Shown here piece after piece: positions 1-8,852 of a stretch of DNA of 64,000 nt; position 1 is the first letter of the stretch; each line of letters opens with the position of its first letter. Origin of the DNA: Microbacterium protaetiae (GTDB lineage: Bacteria; Actinomycetota; Actinomycetes; Actinomycetales; Microbacteriaceae). Both the position numbers and the translations under genes were made by a program. Where the stretch lies: positions 3,224,001-3,288,000 of the forward strand of contig NZ_CP035494.1 of assembly GCF_004135285.1 (NCBI RefSeq), given 5' to 3'. A model generated the notes under the pieces. The model searched no databases, had not been told where the DNA came from, and saw only the letters and a program-made list of their open reading frames with translations.

Positions 1-839
1 ACGGGCACCGCCAAATCACCGGCGGCGGCGCGGGCGATGAGGCCAGCGCGCGCATTGTCGCGGAATGCCTTGCTCGCCGGCATCGCACCGCCGATCGCGG
101 TGAAACCCGCGGCATCCGTCTTCGGTCCCTTCACGATGGTCACTGCTCGTGTGGCCACGCGCAGCAGCGCGACGGACACGTCCACGGCTTCGTCGGTGCC
201 GACGGCATCCAGCACGGCGTCGACGCCGTCGGGTGCGAGTTCGCGCACGCGCGCTTCGAGCCCCGGACCATACGCGACCGCTTCCGCGCCGAAGGAGCGC
301 ACGCGGTCGAGGTTCGCCGCAGACGCCGTGCCGATGACTCGGGCGCCGCGCCAGAGCGCCTGCTGCACGGCGCTGACTCCGACGGCACCCGATGCCCCGT
401 GCAGCAGGACCACGTCGCCGTCGCCCACTCGGGTCAGCTCCAGCATTTCGGCCGCGGTCGTTCCCGCCAGCAAGAGGTTGGCCGCCTGCGGGAAGGACAG
501 ATTGGCGGGCTTGGCGAATACATCGCTGGCAGGAACCGTCACCTCCGAGGCATAACCGCCGGCGACTCGAAAGGCGAGCACCTCATCACCTGTGGCGCCC
601 CCACCCGAGGCGATGTGCGTGTCGGGCCCGAGACGCGTGAGAACTCCGGCCACCTCGTAGCCGATACCCAGGGGAAACCCCGATTGCTCCCGTGCGAGAT
701 GCTTGTAGTCGGCGGGATTCATTCCCGCCGCCCGCACCTGTATGGTCACTTCACCCGCACGCGGTGCGGCGACCTCGTCGTCGATGAATTCCAGAACGTC
801 GATGCCGCCTGCCCGCGGCGCGATCCACTTCTTCGCCAT
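1..839 (-). CDS. NADPH:quinone reductase-type zinc-free MDR oxidoreductase, partial
   Basis: The reading frame begins at an ATG at 839 (MAKKWIAPRAGG) and runs off the left edge of the window, so the C-terminus is missing (about 280 residues seen). It looks like a medium-chain dehydrogenase/reductase of the quinone reductase type: an N-terminal GroES-like domain with GMNPADYK, then a nucleotide-binding segment with HGASGAVGVSAVQQA. No cysteine set for structural zinc is visible, which fits the zinc-independent branch. Expected role: NAD(P)H-dependent reduction of quinones or enones in the cytoplasm; the substrate is unknown. It lies just downstream of map on the same strand, with a GGGGAG directly before the ATG. 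Confidence 0.85.
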   Translation of the reverse strand, partial: MAKKWIAPRAGGIDVLEFIDDEVAAPRAGEVTIQVRAAGMNPADYKHLAREQSGFPLGIGYEVAGVLTRLGPDTHIASGGGATGDEVLAFRVAGGYASEVTVPASDVFAKPANLSFPQAANLLLAGTTAAEMLELTRVGDGDVVLLHGASGAVGVSAVQQALWRGARVIGTASAANLDRVRSFGAEAVAYGPGLEARVRELAPDGVDAVLDAVGTDEAVDVSVALLRVATRAVTIVKGPKTDAAGFTAIGGAMPASKAFRDNARAGLIARAAAGDLAVP

Positions 840-878
840 CTCCCCAGTCAACACCCGCGTCGTAGCGGGTGGGCGCAC

Positions 879-1664
879 TCAGGCGACGCCGAGGAAGGAG
901 CGGTCGGTGAGCACTATCGGCCCGTCGGCGGTGATCGCCACGGTGTGCTCGGAGTGCGCGCCACGAGATCCGTCGGCGCTGCGCAGCGTCCAGCCGTCGT
1001 CGGGGTCGGTGATCAGCTCGTCGGTCGTGGCCAAGAACCACGGCTCGATCGCGATGACCAGCCCATCGCGCAGAGGGTAGCCGCGGCCGGGGCGACCATC
1101 GTTGGGAATGTGCGGGTCGCCATGCATGATCCGGCCGACGCCGTGGCCGCCGAAGTCGGTGTTGATGGAGTATCCGTCGCCGTGCGCGACTGCGGCGATG
1201 GCCGCTGAGATGTCGCCGATGCGATTGCCGACGGTGGCGGCGCCGATGGCGGCATCCAACGCCCGCTCGGTCGTGTCGATGAGGGCGAGATCCTGCGCTC
1301 GCGGCGTTCCCACCACGAACGAAACGGCAGAGTCGGCGACCCACCCGTCGACGGCGACGGCGAGGTCGAGCGAGACGAGGTCTCCGTCGCGCAGCACGTA
1401 GTCCCGCGGCATCCCATGCAGAACCGCATCGTTGACCGACGTGCAGATGACCTTGCCGAACGGCCCCGAGCCGAACGAGGGCGCGTAGTCGATGTAGCAC
1501 GACTGGGCACCGGCCTTGTGGATCATCGCGTGCGCGCGTTCATCGATCTGCAGCAGGTTCGTGCCGACCTTCGTCTCATCTCGCAGCGTCGCCAGAACCT
1601 CCGCCACGAAGCGACCCGCCGGTCGCATCTGCTCGATCTCGGCCGGTGTGCGCAGTTCGATCAT
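879..1664 (-). CDS. map: Type I methionine aminopeptidase
   Basis: Removes the initiator methionine from nascent proteins in the cytoplasm. The 261-residue product has the pita-bread fold landmarks: VSLDLAVAVDGWVADSA (metal-binding Asp pair), FGGHGVGRIMHGDPHIPN (His), IAIEPWF (Glu) and AHSEHTVAI (second Glu). The start ATG at 1664 (MIELRTPAEIEQM) matches the usual N-terminus of the family and has AGAGGA 7 nt upstream; the frame is open 21 codons further, but that extension is not conserved in character. The gene is transcribed away from the membrane-protein gene at 1763. Length is normal for the short, non-zinc-finger type I enzyme. Confidence 0.95.
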   Translation of the reverse strand: MIELRTPAEIEQMRPAGRFVAEVLATLRDETKVGTNLLQIDERAHAMIHKAGAQSCYIDYAPSFGSGPFGKVICTSVNDAVLHGMPRDYVLRDGDLVSLDLAVAVDGWVADSAVSFVVGTPRAQDLALIDTTERALDAAIGAATVGNRIGDISAAIAAVAHGDGYSINTDFGGHGVGRIMHGDPHIPNDGRPGRGYPLRDGLVIAIEPWFLATTDELITDPDDGWTLRSADGSRGAHSEHTVAITADGPIVLTDRSFLGVA

Positions 1665-1750
1665 CGTCTTCCTCTCGTCACCATCCATTGTCGTGGATGC
1701 GACGGCTCGCGCGCTGGACGCGTGCACAGGTCGCGCTCGGCCGACGCGAG

Positions 1751-1756
1751 TAGCAT
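1751..1756 (+). promoter_or_regulatory. -10 box TAGCAT of a leaderless gene
   Basis: TAGCAT ends 6 nt before the ATG at 1763 and there is no Shine-Dalgarno sequence between, so the transcript probably begins at or next to the start codon. No convincing -35 is visible. Confidence 0.5.
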
Positions 1757-1762
1757 CGCCGC

Positions 1763-2287
1763 ATGTGGTTGCGACGCGGCTTCTTCCGGTGGCTCTACCC
1801 GGCGGCGATCGTGCTCCCTGCCTGGATGCTGATCGGTTGGGCGATCTTCAACGCCGGCGGGTGGACGTTCCTCGGCGTGCTTCTGATCGCAGCTCCCGCC
1901 GTGCTGGTCGGTGAGCTGATCATCACTCTTCTGATCCGCGCCCGTCCGACCGTGCGCGCCGAACGGGCCGTCTCGTGGTGGGATGTCTTGGGTGTCACTG
2001 TCTGGCATGGCCTGGTGATCGCATTCGGGTGCTTCATCGAGCCGGTGTTCCTCGCGATTCTGCTCGCCGCGGTCGTGGCTTTCCTCGTCATCTTCTGGTC
2101 GTCGCTTCGGCAGCTGTGGGGCGAGGCGCGCGGGTCGATTCGACGTGGGTGGGCGGGAACCGGTCCGGCCGACCTCCCGACCGACGCTCCCACCGATGCC
2201 GATGTGCGCGATCGGGCGCGCCAGCATGCCGAGGTCATCGTGGTGAACGAGGTCGGACGCCCCGGCGATGGACGCAACGTGCACTGA
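1763..2287 (+). CDS. Predicted membrane protein with three or four helices
   Basis: A 174-residue protein of unknown function. Hydrophobic stretches at about residues 11-32, 36-58 and 72-105 suggest three to four membrane helices; the remaining third is a charged cytoplasmic tail ending HAEVIVVNEVGRPGDGRNVH. I do not recognise a catalytic motif. Genes of this kind commonly lie just before rplS in Microbacterium-like genomes, where they tend to be labelled MFS permease without good reason. The ATG at 1763 is favoured because a -10 box stands 6 nt upstream. Confidence 0.7.
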   Translation: MWLRRGFFRWLYPAAIVLPAWMLIGWAIFNAGGWTFLGVLLIAAPAVLVGELIITLLIRARPTVRAERAVSWWDVLGVTVWHGLVIAFGCFIEPVFLAILLAAVVAFLVIFWSSLRQLWGEARGSIRRGWAGTGPADLPTDAPTDADVRDRARQHAEVIVVNEVGRPGDGRNVH

Positions 2288-2418
2288 CCCGTTTTGGTCG
2301 GGATGCCGCATCCATGGCAGAATGGAGCCTTGTGCCCGCGCACCGACTCTGCCTCAGGGGAGTCCGCGCGTCGTCCTGACTGCGCAGCGTGCACCGACTC
2401 ACGTATCCCTTCCACTTC

Positions 2419-2440
2419 GCGACCGACCTGTGGCGGTCGC
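2419..2440 (+). promoter_or_regulatory. Hairpin in the rplS leader
   Basis: GCGACCG (2419-2425) pairs perfectly with CGGTCGC (2434-2440) across an 8-nt loop, ending 14 nt before the rplS ATG and next to its AGAGAG Shine-Dalgarno region. It could be an autoregulatory ribosomal-protein leader; this is inference from position only. Confidence 0.35.
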
Positions 2441-2454
2441 AGAGAGACACGATC

Positions 2455-2802
2455 ATGCAGATCCTCGACGCCGTCGATGCGGCATCGCTCCGCTCCGACA
2501 TCCCTGATTTCCACGCCGGTGACACCGTCAAGGTGCACGTGAACATCACCGAGGGCAACCGCAGCCGTATCCAGGTCTTCCAGGGTGTGGTCATCGGCCG
2601 CTCCGGCGACGGCGTGCGCGAGACCTTCACCGTCCGCAAGATCAGCTTCCAGGTGGGCGTCGAGCGCACCTTCCCGGTGCACTCCCCGGTGCTCGACCGC
2701 ATCGAGGTCGTCACCCGCGGCGATGTCCGCCGGGCGAAGCTCTACTACCTGCGCAACCTCCGTGGCAAGAAGGCCAAGATCAAGGAGAAGCGCGACAACT
2801 GA
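2455..2802 (+). CDS. rplS: 50S ribosomal protein L19
   Basis: Structural protein of the large ribosomal subunit, at the 30S-50S interface. The 115-residue product starts [19 protein letters not shown] and contains the family core [16 protein letters not shown] and the basic C-terminus [19 protein letters not shown]. The start at 2455 gives the usual L19 length and has AGAGAG 8-13 nt upstream; the frame is open 22 codons earlier, but that part covers the leader hairpin. A strong terminator follows. The neighbours lepB and rnhB are the normal actinobacterial context. Confidence 0.97.
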   Translation: MQILDAVDAASLRSDIPDFHAGDTVKVHVNITEGNRSRIQVFQGVVIGRSGDGVRETFTVRKISFQVGVERTFPVHSPVLDRIEVVTRGDVRRAKLYYLRNLRGKKAKIKEKRDN

Positions 2803-2812
2803 CACGTTGCGC

Positions 2813-2850
2813 ACGACGCCCCGAGGCTTCCCGCCTCGGGGCGTCGTCGT
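2813..2850 (+). terminator. Rho-independent-like terminator after rplS
   Basis: A perfect 14-bp stem (ACGACGCCCCGAGG at 2813-2826 with its complement at 2834-2847) and a 7-nt loop, followed by a short T-containing tract (CGTCTGTT). It separates rplS from lepB. Confidence 0.85.
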
Positions 2851-2903
2851 CTGTTCCTGGGAGAATGTGCGACGCTGTAGTGTGCGATCGTCGAAGGGTG
2901 CGA

Positions 2904-3659
2904 ATGACTGAGAACTCCGCGACAGCCGAGACCGACGGACGCACCTCGAAGCGTCGCGGAGCGCTGACCTTCCTCCGTGACGTCGTGGTGATCATCATCG
3001 TCGCGCTTCTCGTCTCGTTTCTCGTCAAGACGTTTCTGATCCGCTCGTTCTACATCCCTTCCGGATCGATGGAGAACACGCTGCAGATAAATGACCGGAT
3101 CCTCGTCGACGAGATCACTCCGCGCTTCTCGGGCTACCAGCGCGGCGACGTCGTGGTGTTCCGCGACCCGGGCGGGTGGCTCACGCCCGAGGCGGCCAGC
3201 GCCCCGCGGCCGTGGATCGTCGAGGCTTTCGACTGGGTGCTCTCCCTGGTCGGGCTGTCGGCGCCCGACAGCGACGACCATCTCATCAAGCGTGTGATCG
3301 GTCTGCCCGGCGATCACGTGGCCTGCTGCAACGCCATCGGTCAGATCACCGTCAACGGCCAGCCCGTCGACGAGACCTCGTACCTGAAGCTGGCGGCCGG
3401 GGAAAGCGAGCCCGAGGTGGTTCCGTTCGATGTGACGGTGCCCGCCGACTCGCTGTGGGTGCTCGGCGACAATCGCGACAGATCCCGCGATTCGCGGTAC
3501 AACCAGGAACAGCCGGGCAGGGGTTTCGTTCCGATCGACAACGTCGTCGGACGCGCGTTCGTGATCACCTGGCCGTTCGACCGGTTCGGGTTGATCGACA
3601 CCCACCATGCCGTTTTCGCCGGTGTTCCGACTCCGACGGCGGCCGGGGCCTCGCCGTGA
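2904..3659 (+). CDS. lepB: Signal peptidase I
   Basis: Cleaves Sec and Tat signal peptides on the outer face of the membrane. The 251-residue protein has one N-terminal membrane helix (about residues 31-52) and the catalytic Ser box FYIPSGSMENTL, then the Lys box LIKRVIGLPGDHV and box E GDNRDRSRDSRY. The ATG at 2904 (MTENSATAE) has AAGGGTG upstream; the frame opens 13 codons earlier, but a -10-like TAGTGT lies there at 2878. The stop overlaps the GTG of rnhB (GTGA), so the two are translationally coupled. Confidence 0.95.
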   Translation: MTENSATAETDGRTSKRRGALTFLRDVVVIIIVALLVSFLVKTFLIRSFYIPSGSMENTLQINDRILVDEITPRFSGYQRGDVVVFRDPGGWLTPEAASAPRPWIVEAFDWVLSLVGLSAPDSDDHLIKRVIGLPGDHVACCNAIGQITVNGQPVDETSYLKLAAGESEPEVVPFDVTVPADSLWVLGDNRDRSRDSRYNQEQPGRGFVPIDNVVGRAFVITWPFDRFGLIDTHHAVFAGVPTPTAAGASP

Positions 3660-4315
3660 CCGTCGTCGAACCCCGCCTCACTCTCGAGCGGCGGCTGCTG
3701 CGCGAGCGCACCGTGCTCATCGCGTGCGACGAAGTGGGCCGTGGCGCCCTCGCCGGTCCGGTGGCGGTGGGCGCCGTCGCCATCGACGCACCGGTGGCAC
3801 GTCGCCGCATCCCGGTCGGACTTCGCGATTCCAAGCTCGTCCCAGAACCGCGGCGGGCGGATGTCGCCGCTCGGGCGTCGAGCTGGGTGAGCGCCCACGC
3901 CGTGGGCTGGGCAAGCGCCGCCGAGATCGACGCGCACGGCATCATGCGCGCGCTGGGCACCGCTGCTGCCCGGGCGATCGCGGCGCTACGCGACGATGGG
4001 GTCGCCGTCGATGAGGCGATAGTGCTGTTGGACGGCAACTACGACTACATCGCCCCCGTCGCCGGTGCCGGGCTTGATGTGCGGGTGCAGGTGAAGGCCG
4101 ACCGCGACTGTGCGAGCGCGGCTGCGGCATCCGTCATCGCGAAGGTCGCCCGCGACGCGCACATGGTGGTGCTGCACGACGAGCACCCAGCCTACGAGTG
4201 GATGCACAACAAGGGATACGCGAGCCCCACGCATCGAGCGGCGATCCGCGAGAGAGGGCTGAGCCCGTATCACCGGTCATCGTGGGCGATCGCGGATGCC
4301 CCGACCCTCTTCTGA
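3656..4315 (+). CDS. rnhB: Ribonuclease HII
   Basis: Removes ribonucleotides and RNA primers from RNA-DNA hybrids. In 219 residues it carries the active-site segment ACDEVGRGALAGPVAVGAVA near the N-terminus, DGNYDYI in the middle and KADRDCASAAAASVIAKVARD further on, which supply the acidic metal ligands. The GTG at 3656 overlaps the lepB stop and gives the normal family length. The downstream DUF2469 gene is its usual partner in Actinobacteria. Confidence 0.95.
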   Translation: MTVVEPRLTLERRLLRERTVLIACDEVGRGALAGPVAVGAVAIDAPVARRRIPVGLRDSKLVPEPRRADVAARASSWVSAHAVGWASAAEIDAHGIMRALGTAAARAIAALRDDGVAVDEAIVLLDGNYDYIAPVAGAGLDVRVQVKADRDCASAAAASVIAKVARDAHMVVLHDEHPAYEWMHNKGYASPTHRAAIRERGLSPYHRSSWAIADAPTLF

Positions 4316-4344
4316 CGGGTGGCGGCGTGACCGGCCGCCATGCC

Positions 4345-4350
4345 TAGGAT
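4345..4350 (+). promoter_or_regulatory. -10 box TAGGAT before the DUF2469 gene
   Basis: TAGGAT lies 9 nt before the ATG at 4360 with GGAG between, so the leader is at most a few nucleotides long. Confidence 0.4.
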
Positions 4351-4359
4351 GGAGACATC

Positions 4360-4680
4360 ATGGATGACGACTTCGACGACTACGACCGCGAGCTCGAACT
4401 TGCCCTGTACAAGGAGTACCGGGATGTCGTGTCGCAGTTCGCCTATGTCATCGAGACCGAGCGCCGGTTCTACCTGGCCAACGAGGTCAACGTCGTGCGC
4501 CGCGACACCGAGCACGACTTCTATTTCGAGATCACGATGAACGACGTCTGGGTCTGGGACATCTACCGCGCCGACCGGTTCGTGAAGTCGGTGCGCGTGC
4601 TCACTTTCAAAGACGTCAACGTCGAGGAACTTCAACGCCGAGACCTGCACCTGCCCGAAGAGCTTTCGCTGGATTCCTGA
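4360..4680 (+). CDS. DUF2469 family protein
   Basis: A 106-residue acidic protein (MDDDFDDYDRELELALYKEY at the N-terminus) with aromatic strands such as FYFEITMNDVWVWDIYR. It belongs to DUF2469, a small family with no known function found almost only in Actinobacteria, where it sits next to rnhB, as here. Soluble, with no signal peptide or membrane segment. A strong terminator follows, so it ends the lepB-rnhB transcript. Confidence 0.9.
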   Translation: MDDDFDDYDRELELALYKEYRDVVSQFAYVIETERRFYLANEVNVVRRDTEHDFYFEITMNDVWVWDIYRADRFVKSVRVLTFKDVNVEELQRRDLHLPEELSLDS

Positions 4681-4697
4681 ATCACCGTTTCCTCCCC

Positions 4698-4722
4698 AAG
4701 ACGGCGATTTCGCCGTCTTTCG
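4698..4722 (+). terminator. Terminator after the DUF2469 gene
   Basis: AAGACGGCGA (4698-4707) pairs with TCGCCGTCTT (4710-4719), followed by TTTCG; a tight intrinsic terminator hairpin. Confidence 0.75.
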
Positions 4723-4787
4723 TGGCCTGATCCACAGATGACCCGGGCGGCCCTCGCAGCGAAGGGGGATCGCGGGAGCATGCCTTT

Positions 4788-5156
4788 ATGGCAGCGAAAG
4801 ACGAACTCGGGCGCGCGGGAGAGAAGCGAGCCGTCGCCTATCTGACGGCGCGGGGCTTCGACATTCTCGATCGCAATTGGCGCGCGCCCAGCGGTGAGGT
4901 CGATGTCGTCGCATGTACGGGCGGGAATCTCGTCTTCGTCGAGGTCAAGACCCGCCGCACCGACCTGTTCGGTGATCCTCTGGCAGCGGTCGACGCGCGC
5001 AAACGTGCACGCATCTGGGGCCTCGCACATATGTGGTGCGCAGCACACCCCGCCGACGCGCGTGGTCGTCGCTGCCGCCTCGACGTCATCGGCATCACCG
5101 GTTCCGATCCGGCGACGGCTCGGCTTGAGCACATGGAAGACGTGCCATGGGTGTGA
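4788..5156 (+). CDS. YraN family protein (UPF0102, endonuclease-like fold)
   Basis: 122 residues with the conserved pattern LGRAGEKRAVAYL, DRNWR, GEVDVVA and LVFVEVKTRR, which resembles the Glu/Asp/Lys core of restriction-endonuclease-like folds; the biochemical role is not established. The gene overlaps comM by 10 nt (the comM ATG at 5147), and the pair precedes dprA, the usual actinobacterial order, suggesting a link to DNA uptake or processing. The ATG at 4788 gives the normal N-terminus of the family. Confidence 0.88.
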   Translation: MAAKDELGRAGEKRAVAYLTARGFDILDRNWRAPSGEVDVVACTGGNLVFVEVKTRRTDLFGDPLAAVDARKRARIWGLAHMWCAAHPADARGRRCRLDVIGITGSDPATARLEHMEDVPWV

Positions 5157-6676
5157 CGCGCACGTGGGCCGTCGCCCTCTCGGGGCTCGAAGGCACGCTC
5201 GTCGAAGTCGAGGCAGACCAGAGCAACCAGATTCCCGAATTCCGTATCATCGGCCTGGCCGACAAAGCCCTCGGCGAAGCGGTGCAGCGGGTGCGCAACG
5301 CCAGCGAGAACAGCGGTCTGCCCTTGCCGAGGCGACGGCTCACCGTGAACCTCTCGCCCGCAAGCCTGCCCAAGCAGGGGTCGGGGTTCGACCTGGCCAT
5401 CGCCGTAGCAGCGCTGGCCACCGACGGATGGATGGATGCCGCAGCCATTGAGCGCACGGCACACATCGGTGAACTGGGACTCGACGGCCGGCTGCGCCCG
5501 GTGCCGGGTGTGCTGCCCGCCGTCCGCGCGGCCGCGCGTGCGGGCGTCGCGCGCGTGGTGGTGCCGTGGGCGAATCGTGCGGAGGCGGCGCTGGTGGGTG
5601 GGGTGGAAGTGATCGGGGCGGTGACCCTCGCCGAGGTGGCGCGGTTGCACGGAGCCGATGTCTGCGCAACGCCCGAAGTCGAACCCGTGCGCGCAGCCGA
5701 CGAGGTGTCGACCGCGCCCCCGCCGGCAGATCTGGCCGATGTGATCGGACAAGACGAAGCGGTGGAGGCGCTGGTGGTCGCCGCCGCCGGAGGGCATCAC
5801 GTTCTCATGGTGGGGCCGCCCGGGGCCGGCAAGACCATGCTGGCACGCCGTCTGCCCGGGATCCTGCCCGAACTCGACGATGAAGCCGCGCTGATCGCGG
5901 CATCCATCCGCTCCCTGTCCGGCGCTGCCGTGACGACTCTCGAGCGCACGCCGCCGTTCGAGGCGCCCCACCACAGCGCGAGCATCGCCGCGCTCGTCGG
6001 GGGCGGGTCGCGCAGCGTGCGGCCGGGTGCGATAGCACGTGCGAGCGAGGGTGTGCTTTTCCTCGATGAAGCCGGAGAACATTCGTCGGGTGTGCTCGAC
6101 GCGCTGCGGCAGCCGCTGGAGACCGGGCGGATAGAGATTCACCGTGCGGGCTTCACCGCGTCGTTTCCGGCGCGCTTCCAACTCGTGCTGGCCACGAACC
6201 CGTGTCCGTGCGGCAACTACGGCGTGCGTGGTGCGTCGTGCACCTGCCCGCCGGCGGCCATCCGCCGGTACATGGCCCGGTTGTCCGGCCCGCTGCTGGA
6301 CCGGATCGACATCGAGTTGCAGCTGGCGCGGGTGCTGGTCGCCGAGCGCACCCGGAACGCGGTGGGCATGACGACCGCCGTGGCAAAGGAGCGGGTTGCT
6401 GCCGCCCGCGAGCGGGCTGCCTTCCGGCTGCGCGACACCCCGTGGCAGGTGAACTCCCAGGCCTCGGGCGAGTGGCTGCGGCAGGGCCCACTGGCGCCGC
6501 CGCCCATCATCCGGCGCGCGCTGGATGCCGCGCTCAACCGCGGATCGCTGACCTTGCGGGGATACGACCGCATCCTTCGGGTCGCCTGGACCCTGTGCGA
6601 CCTGACTGCGCGCGACCGGCTCAACGCCGATGACATCGGCCGTGCGCTGTTTCTGAAGAAGGGAATCCGTTCATGA
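5147..6676 (+). CDS. comM: YifB/ComM family Mg-chelatase-like AAA+ ATPase
   Basis: A 509-residue AAA+ protein: an N-terminal ChlI-like Lon-protease-fold domain (about 1-165), then a Walker A GPPGAGKTM, a Walker B VLFLDEAGEHSS and a cysteine cluster CPCGNYGVRGASCTCPP typical of the family, and a C-terminal Mg-chelatase domain. In naturally competent bacteria ComM is a hexameric helicase that drives branch migration during uptake of DNA. It overlaps yraN upstream and dprA downstream (ATGA), so all three are probably co-translated. Confidence 0.93.
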   Translation: MGVTRTWAVALSGLEGTLVEVEADQSNQIPEFRIIGLADKALGEAVQRVRNASENSGLPLPRRRLTVNLSPASLPKQGSGFDLAIAVAALATDGWMDAAAIERTAHIGELGLDGRLRPVPGVLPAVRAAARAGVARVVVPWANRAEAALVGGVEVIGAVTLAEVARLHGADVCATPEVEPVRAADEVSTAPPPADLADVIGQDEAVEALVVAAAGGHHVLMVGPPGAGKTMLARRLPGILPELDDEAALIAASIRSLSGAAVTTLERTPPFEAPHHSASIAALVGGGSRSVRPGAIARASEGVLFLDEAGEHSSGVLDALRQPLETGRIEIHRAGFTASFPARFQLVLATNPCPCGNYGVRGASCTCPPAAIRRYMARLSGPLLDRIDIELQLARVLVAERTRNAVGMTTAVAKERVAAARERAAFRLRDTPWQVNSQASGEWLRQGPLAPPPIIRRALDAALNRGSLTLRGYDRILRVAWTLCDLTARDRLNADDIGRALFLKKGIRS

Positions 6677-7881
6677 CCGCTTATCGATGGTCCGACGACG
6701 CCATCCGCACCGCGGCACCTCTGACACCGTCGCACGCAGGCGATCCCGATCTGCTGTCGCGGGCGTACGCCGCCGCGGTGTGGAGCTGTCTGGTCGAGCC
6801 GGGTGACGGCATCGCGGGTGCGTTCGTCGGTGCGCTGGGGCCCGACGTCGCCCTGCGCGAACTACTCAGCGGAGTGCGCGGGTCTGCGGCGGCGGATGCG
6901 GCGGGGCTGACGACAGCACAGCTGCGCGAGGCGGTCTCACGGTGGCGGCCGAGGCTGGATGCCGACGCGATAGCGTTCGCGATCCGGCAGGCGGCCACTC
7001 TCGGCGTGCGGCTGATGACACCCGACGACGAGGGCTGGCCCGCGGCACTGTACGACTTGGGTCCGCACGCTCCGCTCTGCCTATGGGTGCGGGGTGATCC
7101 ATCTCACCTGTCCCGGCTCGACCCCGCCGTCGCCATCGTCGGGGCGCGGGCGGCCACGGGGTATGGAGAGCACATCGCCGCGGAGTTCGCGGCCGAGTTG
7201 GCGGGACGCGGCATCGCCGTGGTTTCGGGAGCGGCATACGGCATAGATGGCGCGGCGCATCGCGGTGCCCTCGCCGCCGGCGGGCTGACGGTCGCGCTCG
7301 TCGCCGGTGGGCTGGACCGCCCCTACCCCGCCGGACACACCGATCTGCTGCGGCGCATCGCCGCGGCAGGATGCGTGGTCAGCGAGGTGCCGTGTGGCAC
7401 GGTTCCCTCCAAATGGCGCTTTCTTCAGCGAAACCGGCTCATCGCTGCCCTCGGCGGGGCCACGATCGTGGTCGAAGCCGGCATTCGGAGCGGGTCGCTC
7501 AACACGGCCTCGCACGCGGCCGATCTCGGCCGCCCGCTCGGGGCGGTCCCGGGCTCGGTCACCAGCGGCTCCTCCGCGGGATGTCATCGGATTCTGCGCG
7601 AGTTCGATTCCCGTTGCGTGACCACCGCAGACGAGGTGTGCGAGTTGCTGGGAATGACCACGCAGCTCACCACCGCTTCGTTTGACGACCGCACCGATGA
7701 TCGCACACGCGTCGTCGACGCGCTGAGCAGTCGGTCGTGGCGCGCCGTCGATGATGTCGCCCGCCGCAGCGGGATGGCGCCGGCCGATGTGCGGTCGCAG
7801 TTGGGCCTTCTCGCGCTGGAGGGCGGGGCGGAGTCCCGGGGAGCAAGCTGGCGGCGCGTCGCGTCGCGTGGTGAACGGTGA
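6673..7881 (+). CDS. dprA: DNA-processing protein DprA
   Basis: Binds incoming single-stranded DNA and loads RecA during transformation. The 402-residue product has the Rossmann-like core [20 protein letters not shown] and the signature [18 protein letters not shown], plus a C-terminal winged-helix-like segment (about 335-400). It starts at the ATG overlapping the comM stop. Together with comM it suggests that the lineage kept a DNA-uptake toolkit, though no pilus or ComEC genes are in this window. Confidence 0.94.
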   Translation: MTAYRWSDDAIRTAAPLTPSHAGDPDLLSRAYAAAVWSCLVEPGDGIAGAFVGALGPDVALRELLSGVRGSAAADAAGLTTAQLREAVSRWRPRLDADAIAFAIRQAATLGVRLMTPDDEGWPAALYDLGPHAPLCLWVRGDPSHLSRLDPAVAIVGARAATGYGEHIAAEFAAELAGRGIAVVSGAAYGIDGAAHRGALAAGGLTVALVAGGLDRPYPAGHTDLLRRIAAAGCVVSEVPCGTVPSKWRFLQRNRLIAALGGATIVVEAGIRSGSLNTASHAADLGRPLGAVPGSVTSGSSAGCHRILREFDSRCVTTADEVCELLGMTTQLTTASFDDRTDDRTRVVDALSSRSWRAVDDVARRSGMAPADVRSQLGLLALEGGAESRGASWRRVASRGER

Positions 7882-7897
7882 CCGGCATTCTGGGAGG

Positions 7898-8806
7898 GTG
7901 AGAGTCTCCGCCGCCGTCGATGCGTACGTCCGCCACGTGGCGGATGTGCGGCGGCTCTCGCCCGCCACAGTCCGCGCGTATCGCTCAGATTTGTCCGACC
8001 TGGCTGAGACCCTCGGCGATCCGCAGATGGGCGAGGTGGAACTTGAGCACCTGCGCGAGTGGCTGTGGGCTGCGACGCAGCGAGGAAATTCGCGCGCGAC
8101 GCTGTCGCGACGTACAGCCTCGACGCGGGGTTTCTTCGCCTGGGCCTGCGAAGCCGGCATCGTTCCGCTCGACCCGAGCCTGCGCCTGGTCGCTCCGAAG
8201 AAGGGGCGAAGCCTTCCCAAGGTCGCCGCCGCCGACGCGCTGTCACATGTCCTCGACGACACTGCTGCGGCGGCAGCATCGGGAGATGCCATCGCGCTGC
8301 GCGACCACGCGATCCTCGAGCTGCTCTACGCCGCGGCGTTGCGGGTCTCTGAGCTGTGCGGGTTGGCCATCGATGACCTCGAGCCCGAGCGCCGCACCGT
8401 GCGCGTGCTGGGGAAGGGAGCCAAAGAACGCGTGGTGCCCTATGGGCTGCCTGCTGCACAGGCTCTCGACGCATATCTGGTGCGCGGCCGGCCCGCCCTG
8501 GCGGCGCGGGGCGCGCAGCCCGGTGCCTTTCTGTTCCTCGGCGCCCGCGGAGGGCCGCTCGGCCCCCGTACCGTGCACCGCCTCGTCTCGCGCACCCTGG
8601 GCCCCGCCATGGGCAGCGAGTCGGTGGGCCCCCACGCCCTGCGACATTCCGCCGCCACCCACCTTCTCGACGGCGGAGCCGACCTGCGCACGGTTCAGGA
8701 GATGCTCGGCCACGCGAGTCTGGGAACCACCCAGATCTATACGCATGTCTCCAGTGAGCGTCTGCTTGCCACCTACAAGCTGGCGCATCCTCGCGCCGAG
8801 CGCTGA
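7898..8806 (+). CDS. xerC: Tyrosine recombinase XerC-like
   Basis: Resolves chromosome dimers at dif together with XerD. The protein (302 residues from the GTG at 7898) has an N-terminal SAM-like DNA-binding domain ([17 protein letters not shown]) and the catalytic set ALRVSEL (Arg), [14 protein letters not shown] (HxxR), [14 protein letters not shown] (His and Tyr). The start is uncertain: the GTG at 7898 gives the usual N-terminus but its GGGAGG sits directly against it; a GTG at 7871 overlapping dprA is the alternative. Distinct from the recombinase in the accessory region. Confidence 0.9.
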   Translation: MRVSAAVDAYVRHVADVRRLSPATVRAYRSDLSDLAETLGDPQMGEVELEHLREWLWAATQRGNSRATLSRRTASTRGFFAWACEAGIVPLDPSLRLVAPKKGRSLPKVAAADALSHVLDDTAAAAASGDAIALRDHAILELLYAAALRVSELCGLAIDDLEPERRTVRVLGKGAKERVVPYGLPAAQALDAYLVRGRPALAARGAQPGAFLFLGARGGPLGPRTVHRLVSRTLGPAMGSESVGPHALRHSAATHLLDGGADLRTVQEMLGHASLGTTQIYTHVSSERLLATYKLAHPRAER

Positions 8807-8852
8807 CCGCGGCCGCTACCTGTCGGAGCGAAGACCCCGCCGGGGGAGTGCG

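Noticed and set aside
853..870. ACCCGC/GCGGGT hairpin between map and the quinone reductase as a terminator
   Set aside because: Only 6 bp, no T tract; too weak in this GC-rich background.
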